A DNA stretch of 64,000 bases from Curtobacterium luteum (GTDB lineage: Bacteria; Actinomycetota; Actinomycetes; Actinomycetales; Microbacteriaceae), in the NCBI RefSeq assembly GCF_014646995.1, contig NZ_BMOI01000010.1:62001-126000 (forward strand). The letters are read 5' to 3'. Positions 51,367 to 59,104 of this stretch are shown here, one piece after another. How positions within the stretch are numbered: the stretch's first letter is position 1; each line of letters starts with the position of its first letter. A program made the translations under genes and the position numbers. A model generated the notes under the pieces. That model was not told the origin of the DNA, ran no database searches, and worked only from the letters and a program-made list of their open reading frames with translations.

Positions 51367-52317
51367 TCAGCGCGCCACCGCGACCGCATCGCGACTGATC
51401 GCCCCCTCGGGGAGCAGGGCGTGGACACCCCAGGTGCGGTTCGCGACCTGGGTGATGCGCATGCTCACCGCAACGCTCGCCATCGCGAGCGCCTCGGCGC
51501 GGCCGATGTCGAACAGGCCGGCGATCCAGTCCACCATCGCGTCGAGCGCGATCGTCGTGGCGGTGTTGAGGTCCGGGTCGAAGCCGAACGTGATCCGTCC
51601 GGCCGGGGTGTCCGCGTGGATGCCGGCGACCGGTGTCTCGTCGAGCAGCGACAGCGTCATCGTGGTGGTCATCCCGCACTCGATCGCCGTCCCGGACACC
51701 TCGCCGTCCCCCTGCGCCGCGTGGCCGTCGCCGACCCAGAGCAGGGCGTCCGGCACGGTGACCGGCAGGAACAGCGTCGACCCGGCGACGAGCTCCCGGC
51801 AGTCGACGTTGCCACCGCCGACCGGCCGCGGGGGGATCGTCGAGTGCTCGCCGGTCGGCTCCGGGGGCAGGCCGACGACCCCGAGGAACGGTGCCGTCCG
51901 GACCGCGAGCCCGAGCTGGTTGACCGCCCGGCCCGCGGCAGCGTCGACGTCCCACAGCAGCGGGCCTCGGGACGCCGGGTCCGTCAGACCGAGGGCTCGG
52001 TTGACGGGTGTGTCCACGCCGCCGGAGCCGGTGTAGCCCCAGTCGTCCGGCACGAGGTCGTCGAAGTGCACGGCGAGCACCTGACCCGGACGAGCGCCGG
52101 CCACCGCGACCGGTCCCACGAGGCAGTGACCGCGTCGGGACGGCAGGAGCGTCGGCGCCTCGGCTCCGGGCTCCGCCTCGCGCTCGGTGTAGCCCGCGGC
52201 GCTCAGTGTCCGGACCGTGACGGTGTCGCCCTGTTCGACCCGGAGCACCGGAGGGCGCTCGGCGTCGAACACGTCGGTGACGGTGGCGGGCGTGGCGTCG
52301 ATGCGGTGGGTGCTCAC
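51367..52317 (-). CDS. Acetamidase/formamidase family protein
   Basis: 316 aa. Motifs GHCLVGPVAVAGARPGQVL, LPPRPVGGGNVDCRELV-like IPPRPVGGGNVDCREL, LWVGDGHAAQGDGEVSG and ECGMTTTMTLSL are typical of the FmdA/AmdA family, which hydrolyses short amides. GTG 52317 is 6 nt after GAGGAT (52324-52329, minus strand). Downstream of the PiT genes, but with its own promoter-like hexamer. Confidence 0.92.
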   Translation of the reverse strand: MSTHRIDATPATVTDVFDAERPPVLRVEQGDTVTVRTLSAAGYTEREAEPGAEAPTLLPSRRGHCLVGPVAVAGARPGQVLAVHFDDLVPDDWGYTGSGGVDTPVNRALGLTDPASRGPLLWDVDAAAGRAVNQLGLAVRTAPFLGVVGLPPEPTGEHSTIPPRPVGGGNVDCRELVAGSTLFLPVTVPDALLWVGDGHAAQGDGEVSGTAIECGMTTTMTLSLLDETPVAGIHADTPAGRITFGFDPDLNTATTIALDAMVDWIAGLFDIGRAEALAMASVAVSMRITQVANRTWGVHALLPEGAISRDAVAVAR

Positions 52318-52344
52318 GAGCCGATCCTCGCAGCCGCCCGGGCC

Positions 52345-52617
52345 CTACTGGTGGAACTGCGGGATGGTCAGCCAGATCCCGAACAACGCCGCAGCACCGC
52401 ACACCGCGAAGCACGTCCACGCACCGACCACCGCGGCGGCGGGCGTGTGCCCGGAGCGCGGGGTCTCCTCCGAGTACTGCGTCCGCTCGCCGCCCGCGTC
52501 GACCGGCTGCCCCGTCCCGAGCAGCCGCAGCCCGAGCGTGTAGAGGAGCACCACACCCACCGCTGCGACGAACCCCACCCACGCGACCGTCGCGATCGCA
52601 CCGAAGTCGATGTCCAT
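52345..52617 (-). CDS. Small membrane protein following the PiT transporter gene
   Basis: 90 aa with two hydrophobic segments (VAWVGFVAAVGVVLLYTLG and VVGAWTCFAVCGAAALFGIW). ATG 52617 has GGAGG 5 nt upstream and starts 12 nt past the PiT stop, so they form an operon. Such a short membrane partner is common behind actinobacterial pit genes; its role is unknown. Confidence 0.75.
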   Translation of the reverse strand: MDIDFGAIATVAWVGFVAAVGVVLLYTLGLRLLGTGQPVDAGGERTQYSEETPRSGHTPAAAVVGAWTCFAVCGAAALFGIWLTIPQFHQ

Positions 52618-52629
52618 CTCGTCCTCCGA

Positions 52630-53766
52630 TCAGGCGGCCACCGGCTGCGACGCCGGCTGGTCCTCGTTGACGTTGTCCTGCGTCACCGGTTTGCGGCGCG
52701 CCAGGACGAAGAAGCCGATCCCGGCCGCGAGGGCCAGCGCGGCGACGACCACCAGGCCGATGGTCGAGGTCGCCGCGACCGCGGTGGCGAGGGCGCCGAC
52801 CACCGCAGCGGCGGGCAGCGTGATGACCCACGCGACCACGATCCGGCCGACGACCGACCAGTGCACGTCGGCGAGCTTCTTGCCGAGTCCGGACCCGATC
52901 ACCGAGCCGCTCGTCACGTGCGTCGTCGAGAGGGCGAACCCGAGGTGCGACGACACCAGGATCGTGGCCGCCGAGCTCGCCTCGGCGGCGAAGCCCTGCG
53001 GCGACTGCACGTCCGAGATCTTCTTGCCGACGGTGCGCATGATGCGCCAGCCGCCCATGTACGTCCCGAGGCCGATCGCGAGCCCGCACGCCAGGATCAC
53101 CCAGAGCGCCGGCCCGCTGCCGGACGGCTGGTAGTTCGCGGCGACGAGGGTCAGGGTGATGACGCCCATCGTCTTCTGCGCGTCGTTCGTGCCGTGGGCG
53201 AGCGAGACGAGCGACGCGGAGATCGTCTGGCCGTGCCGGAAGCCGGTCGCGGCACCGTGCGTGGTCGCGTTCTTCGTCAGGGAGTACGCCAGGTAGGTCG
53301 CGACGAGCGCGATGACGCCCGCGATGACCGGGGAGAGCAGGGCCGGTAGCACGACCTTCGACACGACGGTCGCCCAGTCGACGGAGTTGAGCCCGGCGCC
53401 GATGATGGACGCGCCGATGAGGCCGCCGAACAGTGCGTGCGTGGACGACGACGGCAGGCCGAAGTACCATGTGGCGAGGTTCCAGAGCACGGCGCCGACG
53501 AGCCCCGCGAAGATCATGACCGGGGAGATGTGGATGCCGTCCTGGCCCTCGCGGATGATGCCCTGCGAGACGGTCTTGGCGACCTCGGTGGAGAGGAAGG
53601 CGCCGACCACGTTGAGGACGGCGGAGATGAGCACGGCGGTCCGGGGCTTGAGTGCTCCGGTGGCGACCGAGGTGGCCATGGCGTTCGCGGTGTCGTGGAA
53701 GCCGTTCGTGAAGTCGAACACGAGGGCCACCACGATCACCAGCACGACGGTGACGAGGACGTCCAT
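52630..53766 (-). CDS. pit: PiT-family inorganic phosphate transporter
   Basis: 378 aa. DFTNGFHDTANAMATSVATG and the inverted-repeat partner SLAHGTNDAQKTMGVI are the two PiT signature blocks; GLPSSSTHALFGGLIGA and LSTTHVTSGSVIGSG are their companions. Imports metal-phosphate with protons. ATG 53766 is 8 nt after TACCGT (53775-53780, minus strand). Confidence 0.96.
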   Translation of the reverse strand: MDVLVTVVLVIVVALVFDFTNGFHDTANAMATSVATGALKPRTAVLISAVLNVVGAFLSTEVAKTVSQGIIREGQDGIHISPVMIFAGLVGAVLWNLATWYFGLPSSSTHALFGGLIGASIIGAGLNSVDWATVVSKVVLPALLSPVIAGVIALVATYLAYSLTKNATTHGAATGFRHGQTISASLVSLAHGTNDAQKTMGVITLTLVAANYQPSGSGPALWVILACGLAIGLGTYMGGWRIMRTVGKKISDVQSPQGFAAEASSAATILVSSHLGFALSTTHVTSGSVIGSGLGKKLADVHWSVVGRIVVAWVITLPAAAVVGALATAVAATSTIGLVVVAALALAAGIGFFVLARRKPVTQDNVNEDQPASQPVAA

Positions 53767-53864
53767 GCGCGACAACGGTAGGCTGGCTCGGAGCCCGCTG
53801 CGTGAACGCCGGGTGAACACGTCACTGAGCCCGTGCGGCGCCCGCCGTCTGCGAGGATGCAGAG

Positions 53865-54734
53865 GTGCCGATCTTCTCCGCAGCCCGAGGGGACTCCTCG
53901 TTCACCGACGCGCACGGCGTCGAGATCGTCTACTCCACCTGGCGTGCCGGCAAGCCGAAGGGCATCGTGCAGATCGCGCACGGCGTCGGCGAGCACTCGC
54001 TGCGGTACGAGCCGCTCGCGCAGGACCTCGTCCGCGCCGGGTGGACGGTGGTCGCGAACGACCACCGCGGGCACGGCCGCACCGGGCTCGCGCAGTGGGA
54101 CGGCGGCCACGCCAGGCTCGGCCGGCTCGGACCCGGGGGCCTGCGGGCAGCCATCGCCGCGGTCGAGCAGCTGACCGCCCTCGCCCGGGAGGACACGCCG
54201 GACGTCCCGCTCGTGCTGCTCGGGCACTCGTGGGGGTCGCTCATGGCGCAGCGGATCGTGAACACGTCGAGTGCGCGCTACGACGGGATCGTGCTCTCCG
54301 CCACGGCGTACCGGCTGCCGGGGTGGATGAACAGCGGCGACCTGAACGCCCGGTTCGCCGGGTCCGGTCCGACGAAGTACGAGTGGATCAGTCGCGACCG
54401 GGCGGTGATCGACGCGATCGGGCTGGACCCGCTCGCGGTCGAGGCCGACGTCATCAAGCTCTTCGGTCTCCCGGACACCCTGCGGCTGCTCGGGGTGCCG
54501 CGTCGGGGCATCCCGCACGACCTCCCGATGCTGCTGCAGGTCGGGTCCGACGACACCCTCGGCGGCCCACGGTCCGTCGAGCGCCTGGCCCGGGCGTACC
54601 GGACGCGCGGGAAGCTGTCGGACGTCGAGGTCCGGGTCTACGAGGGCGCACGGCACGAGGTCTACAACGAGACCAACCGGGACGAGGTGGTCGGGGACCT
54701 GCTCGGGTGGCTGGGGCGCGCGGTCGCGCGCTGA
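53865..54734 (+). CDS. Alpha/beta hydrolase, monoacylglycerol lipase-like
   Basis: 289 aa. IVQIAHGVGEHSLRYEPLA, VVANDHRGHGRTG and LLGHSWGSLMAQ (nucleophile Ser) are the serine-aminopeptidase/monoacylglycerol-lipase pattern; VGSDDTLG and EGARHEVYNE supply acid and His. GTG 53865 is 6 nt after GAGGAT (53853-53858). Confidence 0.92.
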   Translation: MPIFSAARGDSSFTDAHGVEIVYSTWRAGKPKGIVQIAHGVGEHSLRYEPLAQDLVRAGWTVVANDHRGHGRTGLAQWDGGHARLGRLGPGGLRAAIAAVEQLTALAREDTPDVPLVLLGHSWGSLMAQRIVNTSSARYDGIVLSATAYRLPGWMNSGDLNARFAGSGPTKYEWISRDRAVIDAIGLDPLAVEADVIKLFGLPDTLRLLGVPRRGIPHDLPMLLQVGSDDTLGGPRSVERLARAYRTRGKLSDVEVRVYEGARHEVYNETNRDEVVGDLLGWLGRAVAR

Positions 54735-54736
54735 CG

Positions 54737-54780
54737 CGGCCTGGAGGCCCGTGGCGGGCCCGCCACGCGCCTCCAGGCCG
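54737..54780. terminator. 44-bp GGAGGC-family palindrome after the hydrolase
   Basis: Arms 54737-54758 (starting CGGCCTGGAGGCC) and 54759-54780 are complementary with one C-C mismatch and no true loop. It starts 3 nt past the hydrolase stop and ends 26 bp before the lplA start, so it separates two genes of the same direction. Confidence 0.75.
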
Positions 54781-54805
54781 TCGCGTCGCGGCGTAGGCTC
54801 GTCGC

Positions 54806-55855
54806 GTGCACGGTGAGTACAAGGTCCCAGGCGGGAAGCTGGTCGTCGTCGACCTCGAGGTCGTCGACGGGAAGATCCGCGAGTTCCGGCTCGCCGGCGA
54901 CTTCTTCCTCGAGCCCGACGACGCGCTGCCGCTCATCGACCAGGCCGTGGACGGCCTGCCCGCCGCGACCGACGCAGCCGGCATCGCCGCTGCCGTGCGG
55001 GGTGCGCTGCCCGACGGGGCGCAGCTCCTCGGCTTCACGCCGGAGTCCGTCGGCGTCGCGGTCCGCCGGGCGCTCTCGCGGGCGTCGTCGTGGCTGGACC
55101 ACGACTGGGAGGTCATCCACGAGGGGCCGATCTCCCCGAACGAGCACCTCGCGCTCGACCAGGTCCTCACGGAGGAGGTCGGCGCAGGTCGCCGCGGACC
55201 GACCCTCCGCATCTGGGAGTGGGACGAGTCCGCCGTCGTCATCGGGTCGTTCCAGTCCCTCCGGAACGAGGTCGACCCCGAGGGTGCCGCGAAGTACGGC
55301 GTGCAGGTCGTCCGTCGCATCTCCGGCGGCGGCGCGATGTTCATGGAGGCGGGCGCGATCATCTCGTACTCGCTGTACGTGCCGGCCGACCTCGTGCAGG
55401 GCATGACCTTCGCCGACTCGTACGCGTACCTCGACGAGTGGGTGATCGAGGCGCTGAAGTCGCTCGGCATCGACGCGTACTACCAGCCGCTCAACGACAT
55501 CACCTCGGCGAAGGGCAAGATCGGCGGGGCCGCCCAGAAGCGCCTCGGCACCGGTGCCGTGCTGCACCACGCGACCATGAGCTACGACATGGACGGCCAG
55601 AAGATGGTCGAGGTGCTCCGGATCGGTCGCGAGAAGATGAGCGACAAGGGCACGACCTCGGCGGCGAAGCGGGTCGACCCCCTGCGTTCGCAGACCGGCC
55701 TGTCCCGGGCGGAGATCATCGACCGCCTCGTCGACACGTTCACGAAGCGCTACGGGGCGCACGAGGGGCACGTGACCGAGGCCGAGCGGCAGCGGGCGCA
55801 CGAGCTCATCGAGACGAAGTTCGCGACGAAGGAGTGGCTCGAGCGGGTGCCGTGA
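54806..55855 (+). CDS. lplA: Lipoate--protein ligase
   Basis: 349 aa. The N-terminal ~90 residues are an accessory domain (KVPGGKLVVVDLEVVDGKI) that in E. coli LplA lies at the C-terminus; the ligase domain follows with SFQSLRNEVD, VVRRISGGGAMF (lipoyl-AMP loop) and DITSAKGKIGGAAQKR with the catalytic Lys. Attaches lipoate to 2-oxoacid dehydrogenases and GcvH. GTG 54806 is 6 nt after TAGGCT (54794-54799). Confidence 0.93.
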   Translation: MHGEYKVPGGKLVVVDLEVVDGKIREFRLAGDFFLEPDDALPLIDQAVDGLPAATDAAGIAAAVRGALPDGAQLLGFTPESVGVAVRRALSRASSWLDHDWEVIHEGPISPNEHLALDQVLTEEVGAGRRGPTLRIWEWDESAVVIGSFQSLRNEVDPEGAAKYGVQVVRRISGGGAMFMEAGAIISYSLYVPADLVQGMTFADSYAYLDEWVIEALKSLGIDAYYQPLNDITSAKGKIGGAAQKRLGTGAVLHHATMSYDMDGQKMVEVLRIGREKMSDKGTTSAAKRVDPLRSQTGLSRAEIIDRLVDTFTKRYGAHEGHVTEAERQRAHELIETKFATKEWLERVP

Positions 55856-55868
55856 GCTCGGGCTCGCC

Positions 55869-56579
55869 TCAGTCCCGCTCCGCTCGGTCCCGCTCGGCTC
55901 GAGCCGGCTCGTCTCGAGCCGGCTCGCCTCGGTCCGGCTCGCCTCGGTCCGGCTCGCCTCGGTCCGGCTCGGAGAGGACGTGTGCGAGCCCACGGACGAG
56001 GAGCGCACGACTCCGGTCGGTCGCCGCACCGTCGGGGTCGCCCACGGAGGACCGTGTCAGGCCGTCGACCACGGCGATGACCGCGTCGGCCGCGTCCGGT
56101 GTCGGCACCGCGAGCACGACCCCGTGCGCGGCGGACCACCGGTCGAGGCCCGCAGCCACCGCGTCGCGCCAGAGCCGTCGTTCCGCGTCGACCAGCGCGC
56201 CGTCGCCGTCCGGGTCGAGGCCGCTGCTGCTCACGGCTTCCAGCAGCCGGAACCGCTCCGGTTCGCTCCGCACGAGGTCGATCCACGCGCCGACCGCGGC
56301 GTCCAGCGCACCCCGGACGTCGTCGTGGGCATCGGCGGCGGCGAGCACCTGGGGGAGGGACGCCCGGGCCTGCCGCTCGAGCAGCGCGACGACGAGGTGG
56401 CGTCGAGCCCCGAACACGTAGTGCACCACGCCGTGGGCGACCCCGGCCCGGGCGGCGACCGCCCGCGTGGTCAGCCCGGGGAGGCCGTCGTCCCGGACGA
56501 CGAGGGCGGCCGCGTCGAGCAGCTCCTCGCGGCGGTCGGCGCGACTGCGGTACCCGCGCGGTCCCTCGTCCTCGGTCAT
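55869..56579 (-). CDS. TetR family transcriptional regulator
   Basis: 236 aa. RREELLDAAALVVRDDGLPG and LTTRAVAARAGVAHGVVHYVF is the TetR helix-turn-helix. The C-terminus is a low-complexity tail of EPDRG/EPARD units coded by a 15-bp DNA repeat. ATG 56579 is 7 nt after TACGCT (56587-56592, minus strand). Divergent from the acetyltransferase at 56662, a plausible target. Confidence 0.9.
   Translation of the reverse strand: MTEDEGPRGYRSRADRREELLDAAALVVRDDGLPGLTTRAVAARAGVAHGVVHYVFGARRHLVVALLERQARASLPQVLAAADAHDDVRGALDAAVGAWIDLVRSEPERFRLLEAVSSSGLDPDGDGALVDAERRLWRDAVAAGLDRWSAAHGVVLAVPTPDAADAVIAVVDGLTRSSVGDPDGAATDRSRALLVRGLAHVLSEPDRGEPDRGEPDRGEPARDEPARAERDRAERD
55921..55965. repeat. 15-bp coding tandem repeat, three copies
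   Basis: GGCTCGCCTCGGTCC occurs three times in a row (55921, 55936, 55951), coding EPDRG on the minus strand at the C-terminus of the TetR protein. Related half copies continue to 55890. Confidence 0.88.
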
Positions 56580-56661
56580 CACAGGAAGCGTACGGCGCAT
56601 GTGCAGCACCACCCGGCAGGATCGTGATCTGGCCATGTGGCCGAATACGGGAGGAGTCGCC

Positions 56662-57276
56662 ATGCAGATCGTCGTCCGTGCAGCAGCAGATCACGAGGTC
56701 GAAGCCGCCGCAGCCGTCCTGTCCGAGGCGTTCGCGGAGGATCCGGTGCTCGCCGAGATCCGGCCCGGTCGCCCGGGGGAGGACCGGACCGCCGTGCTCG
56801 GCCGGCTCTTCTCGGCGCTGGTCCGGTCGGTCCCGCCGCACGCCAGGGCGCTCGACGTCGCGGTGACCGGCGACCGTGTCGTCGGCGCGGCGTTCTGGCA
56901 GGCGCCGCTCCCGCACCGTGGTGGACTGCGGGCGTTCGTGTCCCAGGTGCCCGAGCTCGTCCGGGTCCTCGGGATCGCGGGCGGTCTGCGGGCGCTCGCG
57001 CACCTCCGTCGGATGGAGCGTGCCCGTCCGGACGCGCCGCACTGGTACCTGGCCGAGATCGGGGTGTCCGCCGCAGCGCGCGGCCAGGGCGTCGGCGGGA
57101 TGCTCCTCGAGCACGCGCTCGACCGGGTGGACCAGCGCGGGCAGCACGCCTACCTCGAGTCGTCGACCCCGGACAACCGGCGGCTGTACCGACGGCACGG
57201 CTTCGGCGACGGAGCACCGATCACGGGCTTCCGGGCGGCGGCGCCGGTGTCGATGTGGCGGCCCGCGGTGACGTGA
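56662..57276 (+). CDS. GNAT family acetyltransferase
   Basis: 204 aa. VRAAADHEVEAAAAVLSEAF opens the domain, and YLAEIGVSAAARGQGVGGML is the acetyl-CoA loop, with LESSTPDNRRLYRRHGF at the end. ATG 56662 follows GGAGGAG (56650-56656) by 5 nt. Substrate unknown; likely controlled by the divergent TetR. Confidence 0.88.
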   Translation: MQIVVRAAADHEVEAAAAVLSEAFAEDPVLAEIRPGRPGEDRTAVLGRLFSALVRSVPPHARALDVAVTGDRVVGAAFWQAPLPHRGGLRAFVSQVPELVRVLGIAGGLRALAHLRRMERARPDAPHWYLAEIGVSAAARGQGVGGMLLEHALDRVDQRGQHAYLESSTPDNRRLYRRHGFGDGAPITGFRAAAPVSMWRPAVT

Positions 57277-57332
57277 CGCGCAGTCGTGCAGCAGGCCGGG
57301 GCAGGGGCGGGGTCGCCGGGCCGGGACAGGGT

Positions 57333-57364
57333 CGGCGGCCCGGGAGGGGGGAACCGGGCCGCCG
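57333..57364. terminator. Hairpin after the GNAT gene
   Basis: CGGCGGCCCGG (57333-57343) and CCGGGCCGCCG (57354-57364) are perfect 11-bp arms; the loop is gaggggggaa. A CGACCAGTCTCGG stretch follows, no T-run. Confidence 0.6.
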
Positions 57365-57467
57365 CTCGACCAGTCTCGGTGTCCTCCCCAAGAACGACGT
57401 GTGTGGATCAGGAGAATCCCCCGCGCGGCTGATGTCGCCGCCACCGGTCCGACGTACCGTCGTACGC

Positions 57468-57785
57468 GTGAACTGGTTGATCCTCCTGGGGGCGGTGGCC
57501 GCCGCGGTCGTCGCGATGTGGATCGCCGATCGCGTGGGATGGATCGACCTGTCGAACAAGGCCACGCGGAGCGGTGGGTCCGGTGGGGTCGTCTCGATGA
57601 TGGACGAGGTGTTCGCGCCGACCCGCCACGAAGCCCAGGCCGAGTACGAGCGGCAGTCGCGGCTCCCGCGGGAGGCGCCGACGCCGGCGGACGACGACCA
57701 CGACCTCCTCAGCGGGCACGTCCTCATCAAGCTGCCCGGCGGACCGCGCGAGGTCCGCGCCGGCACGCACGACCGCACGTACTAG
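57468..57785 (+). CDS. Small membrane-anchored protein, DUF6191-like
   Basis: 105 aa. One N-terminal helix (NWLILLGAVAAAVVAMWI), then GGSGGVVSMMDEVFAPTRHE and a charged tail with QAEYERQSRLP, a pattern I associate with DUF6191; the assignment is tentative. GTG 57468 is 7 nt after TACCGT (57455-57460). Confidence 0.65.
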   Translation: MNWLILLGAVAAAVVAMWIADRVGWIDLSNKATRSGGSGGVVSMMDEVFAPTRHEAQAEYERQSRLPREAPTPADDDHDLLSGHVLIKLPGGPREVRAGTHDRTY

Positions 57786-57790
57786 GCACA

Positions 57791-57806
57791 CGCGGCTCCG
57801 GCCGCG
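57791..57806. terminator. Short hairpin in a convergent gap
   Basis: CGCGGC-TCCG-GCCGCG, 5 nt past the stop of the small membrane gene and 8 nt past the stop of the convergent acetyltransferase. Confidence 0.5.
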
Positions 57807-57814
57807 GTTCGCCA

Positions 57815-58102
57815 TCAGCGCGCCGTGAGCTCCTGGTAGTCCGGGTGCCGCTCGATCCACGCCTTGACGTAGCTGCACAGCGGTACGACCGTCCGCGACG
57901 AGTTCGCCCGCACGTCGTCGAGCGCCGCCTGCACCAGGATCGACGCGTGGCCGCCACCACGGTGCTCGGGGTCGACCTCGGTGTGGGTGAAGCGGATCTC
58001 CTCGTCGTCCAGCTCGTACGCCGCGAAGCCGATCACCTCGCCGTCCTCGACCAGGGAGTACTGCTGCTGCGCGGTGTCGTTCCGTACCTCGGGTGTCGCC
58101 AT
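57815..58102 (-). CDS. Small GNAT acetyltransferase (YjdJ-like, PF14542)
   Basis: 95 aa. YSLVEDGEVIGFAAYELDD, FTHTEVDPEHRGGGHASILV and VPLCSYVKAWIERHPDYQ match the one-domain GNAT proteins of the YjdJ type. ATG 58102 is 6 nt after TAGCGT (58109-58114, minus strand). Target unknown. Confidence 0.9.
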   Translation of the reverse strand: MATPEVRNDTAQQQYSLVEDGEVIGFAAYELDDEEIRFTHTEVDPEHRGGGHASILVQAALDDVRANSSRTVVPLCSYVKAWIERHPDYQELTAR

Positions 58103-58171
58103 GAATCGACGCTACGCCCGGACCGCCGGTGCGCGACCTGTGAGTCCGTCGTCGTGCGCGAGGATGGACCC

Positions 58172-59047
58172 GTGCACGACGACCGCGGACCGGACCGGGT
58201 GGTCCACGGGGACAACCTCGAGGTCCTCGCGACGCTCGACGACCGCTCCTTCACGCTCGTCTACCTCGACCCGCCGTTCAACACCGGCCGCAAGCAGCGT
58301 CGGCACGCGAGCACCGCGGTCCGGAGCGCCGACGTCGACGCCGACTCGGCACGCGGCCGGCGCGAGCGGGTCACGGGCTTCCGCGGCAGCTCGTACGAGC
58401 GGGTCCGGGGTGACCTGCTGCGCTTCGACGACCGCTTCGACGACTACTGGTCGTTCCTCGAACCGCGGCTGCTCGAGGCGTGGCGGGTCCTGGCCGACGA
58501 CGGCACGCTCTACCTCCACCTGGACTACCGCGAGTCGCACTACGCGAAGGTCCTCCTCGACGCGCTGTTCGGCCGCGACTCGTTCCTCAACGAGCTCGTG
58601 TGGGCGTACGACTTCGGCGCGAAGGCGAAGACACGCTGGCCGACGAAGCACGACACGATCCTGGTCTACGTCAAGGACCCCGACCGGTACCACTTCGACT
58701 CCGCGGCCGTCGACCGCGAGCCGTACATGGCGCCGGGTCTGGTGACGCCGGAGCAGCGGGAGCGCGGCAAGCTCCCGACGGACGTCTGGTGGCACACGAT
58801 CGTGTCCCCGACGGGCCGTGAGAAGACCGGCTACCCGACGCAGAAGCCCGAGGGCATCCTGCGGCGCATCGTCCAGGCGTCCTCGCGGGAGGGCGACTGG
58901 GTGCTCGACTTCTTCGCCGGCAGCGGTACGACCGGTGCGGTCGCCGCCGCGCTCGGCCGCCGCTACGTGCTGGTCGACGACAACGCGACCGCGATCGAGG
59001 TCATGCGCCGGCGCCTGCCCGGCGCGACGTTCTCCGCCGTCGGCTGA
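58172..59047 (+). CDS. Orphan DNA methyltransferase, beta-class (DPPF)
   Basis: 291 aa. Motif IV, LVYLDPPFNTG, comes before motif I, LDFFAGSGTTG, the order of beta-class adenine-N6 or cytosine-N4 methyltransferases; PTQKPEGILRRIV is the matching motif X/core block. The target sequence cannot be read. No restriction or specificity gene is adjacent. GTG 58172 is 6 nt after GAGGAT (58160-58165). Confidence 0.9.
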   Translation: MHDDRGPDRVVHGDNLEVLATLDDRSFTLVYLDPPFNTGRKQRRHASTAVRSADVDADSARGRRERVTGFRGSSYERVRGDLLRFDDRFDDYWSFLEPRLLEAWRVLADDGTLYLHLDYRESHYAKVLLDALFGRDSFLNELVWAYDFGAKAKTRWPTKHDTILVYVKDPDRYHFDSAAVDREPYMAPGLVTPEQRERGKLPTDVWWHTIVSPTGREKTGYPTQKPEGILRRIVQASSREGDWVLDFFAGSGTTGAVAAALGRRYVLVDDNATAIEVMRRRLPGATFSAVG

Positions 59048-59104
59048 CGGCGGAGGACGTCGGGTTCGTCACTCGGCGGAGTGGCGGCCGTGCGGGTGGT
59101 CGCC

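Noticed and set aside
57401..58171. Extension of the methyltransferase upstream through the 57468-58102 genes
   Set aside because: It would run through two other genes; GTG 58172 has a leaderless promoter and begins just before the catalytic domain.
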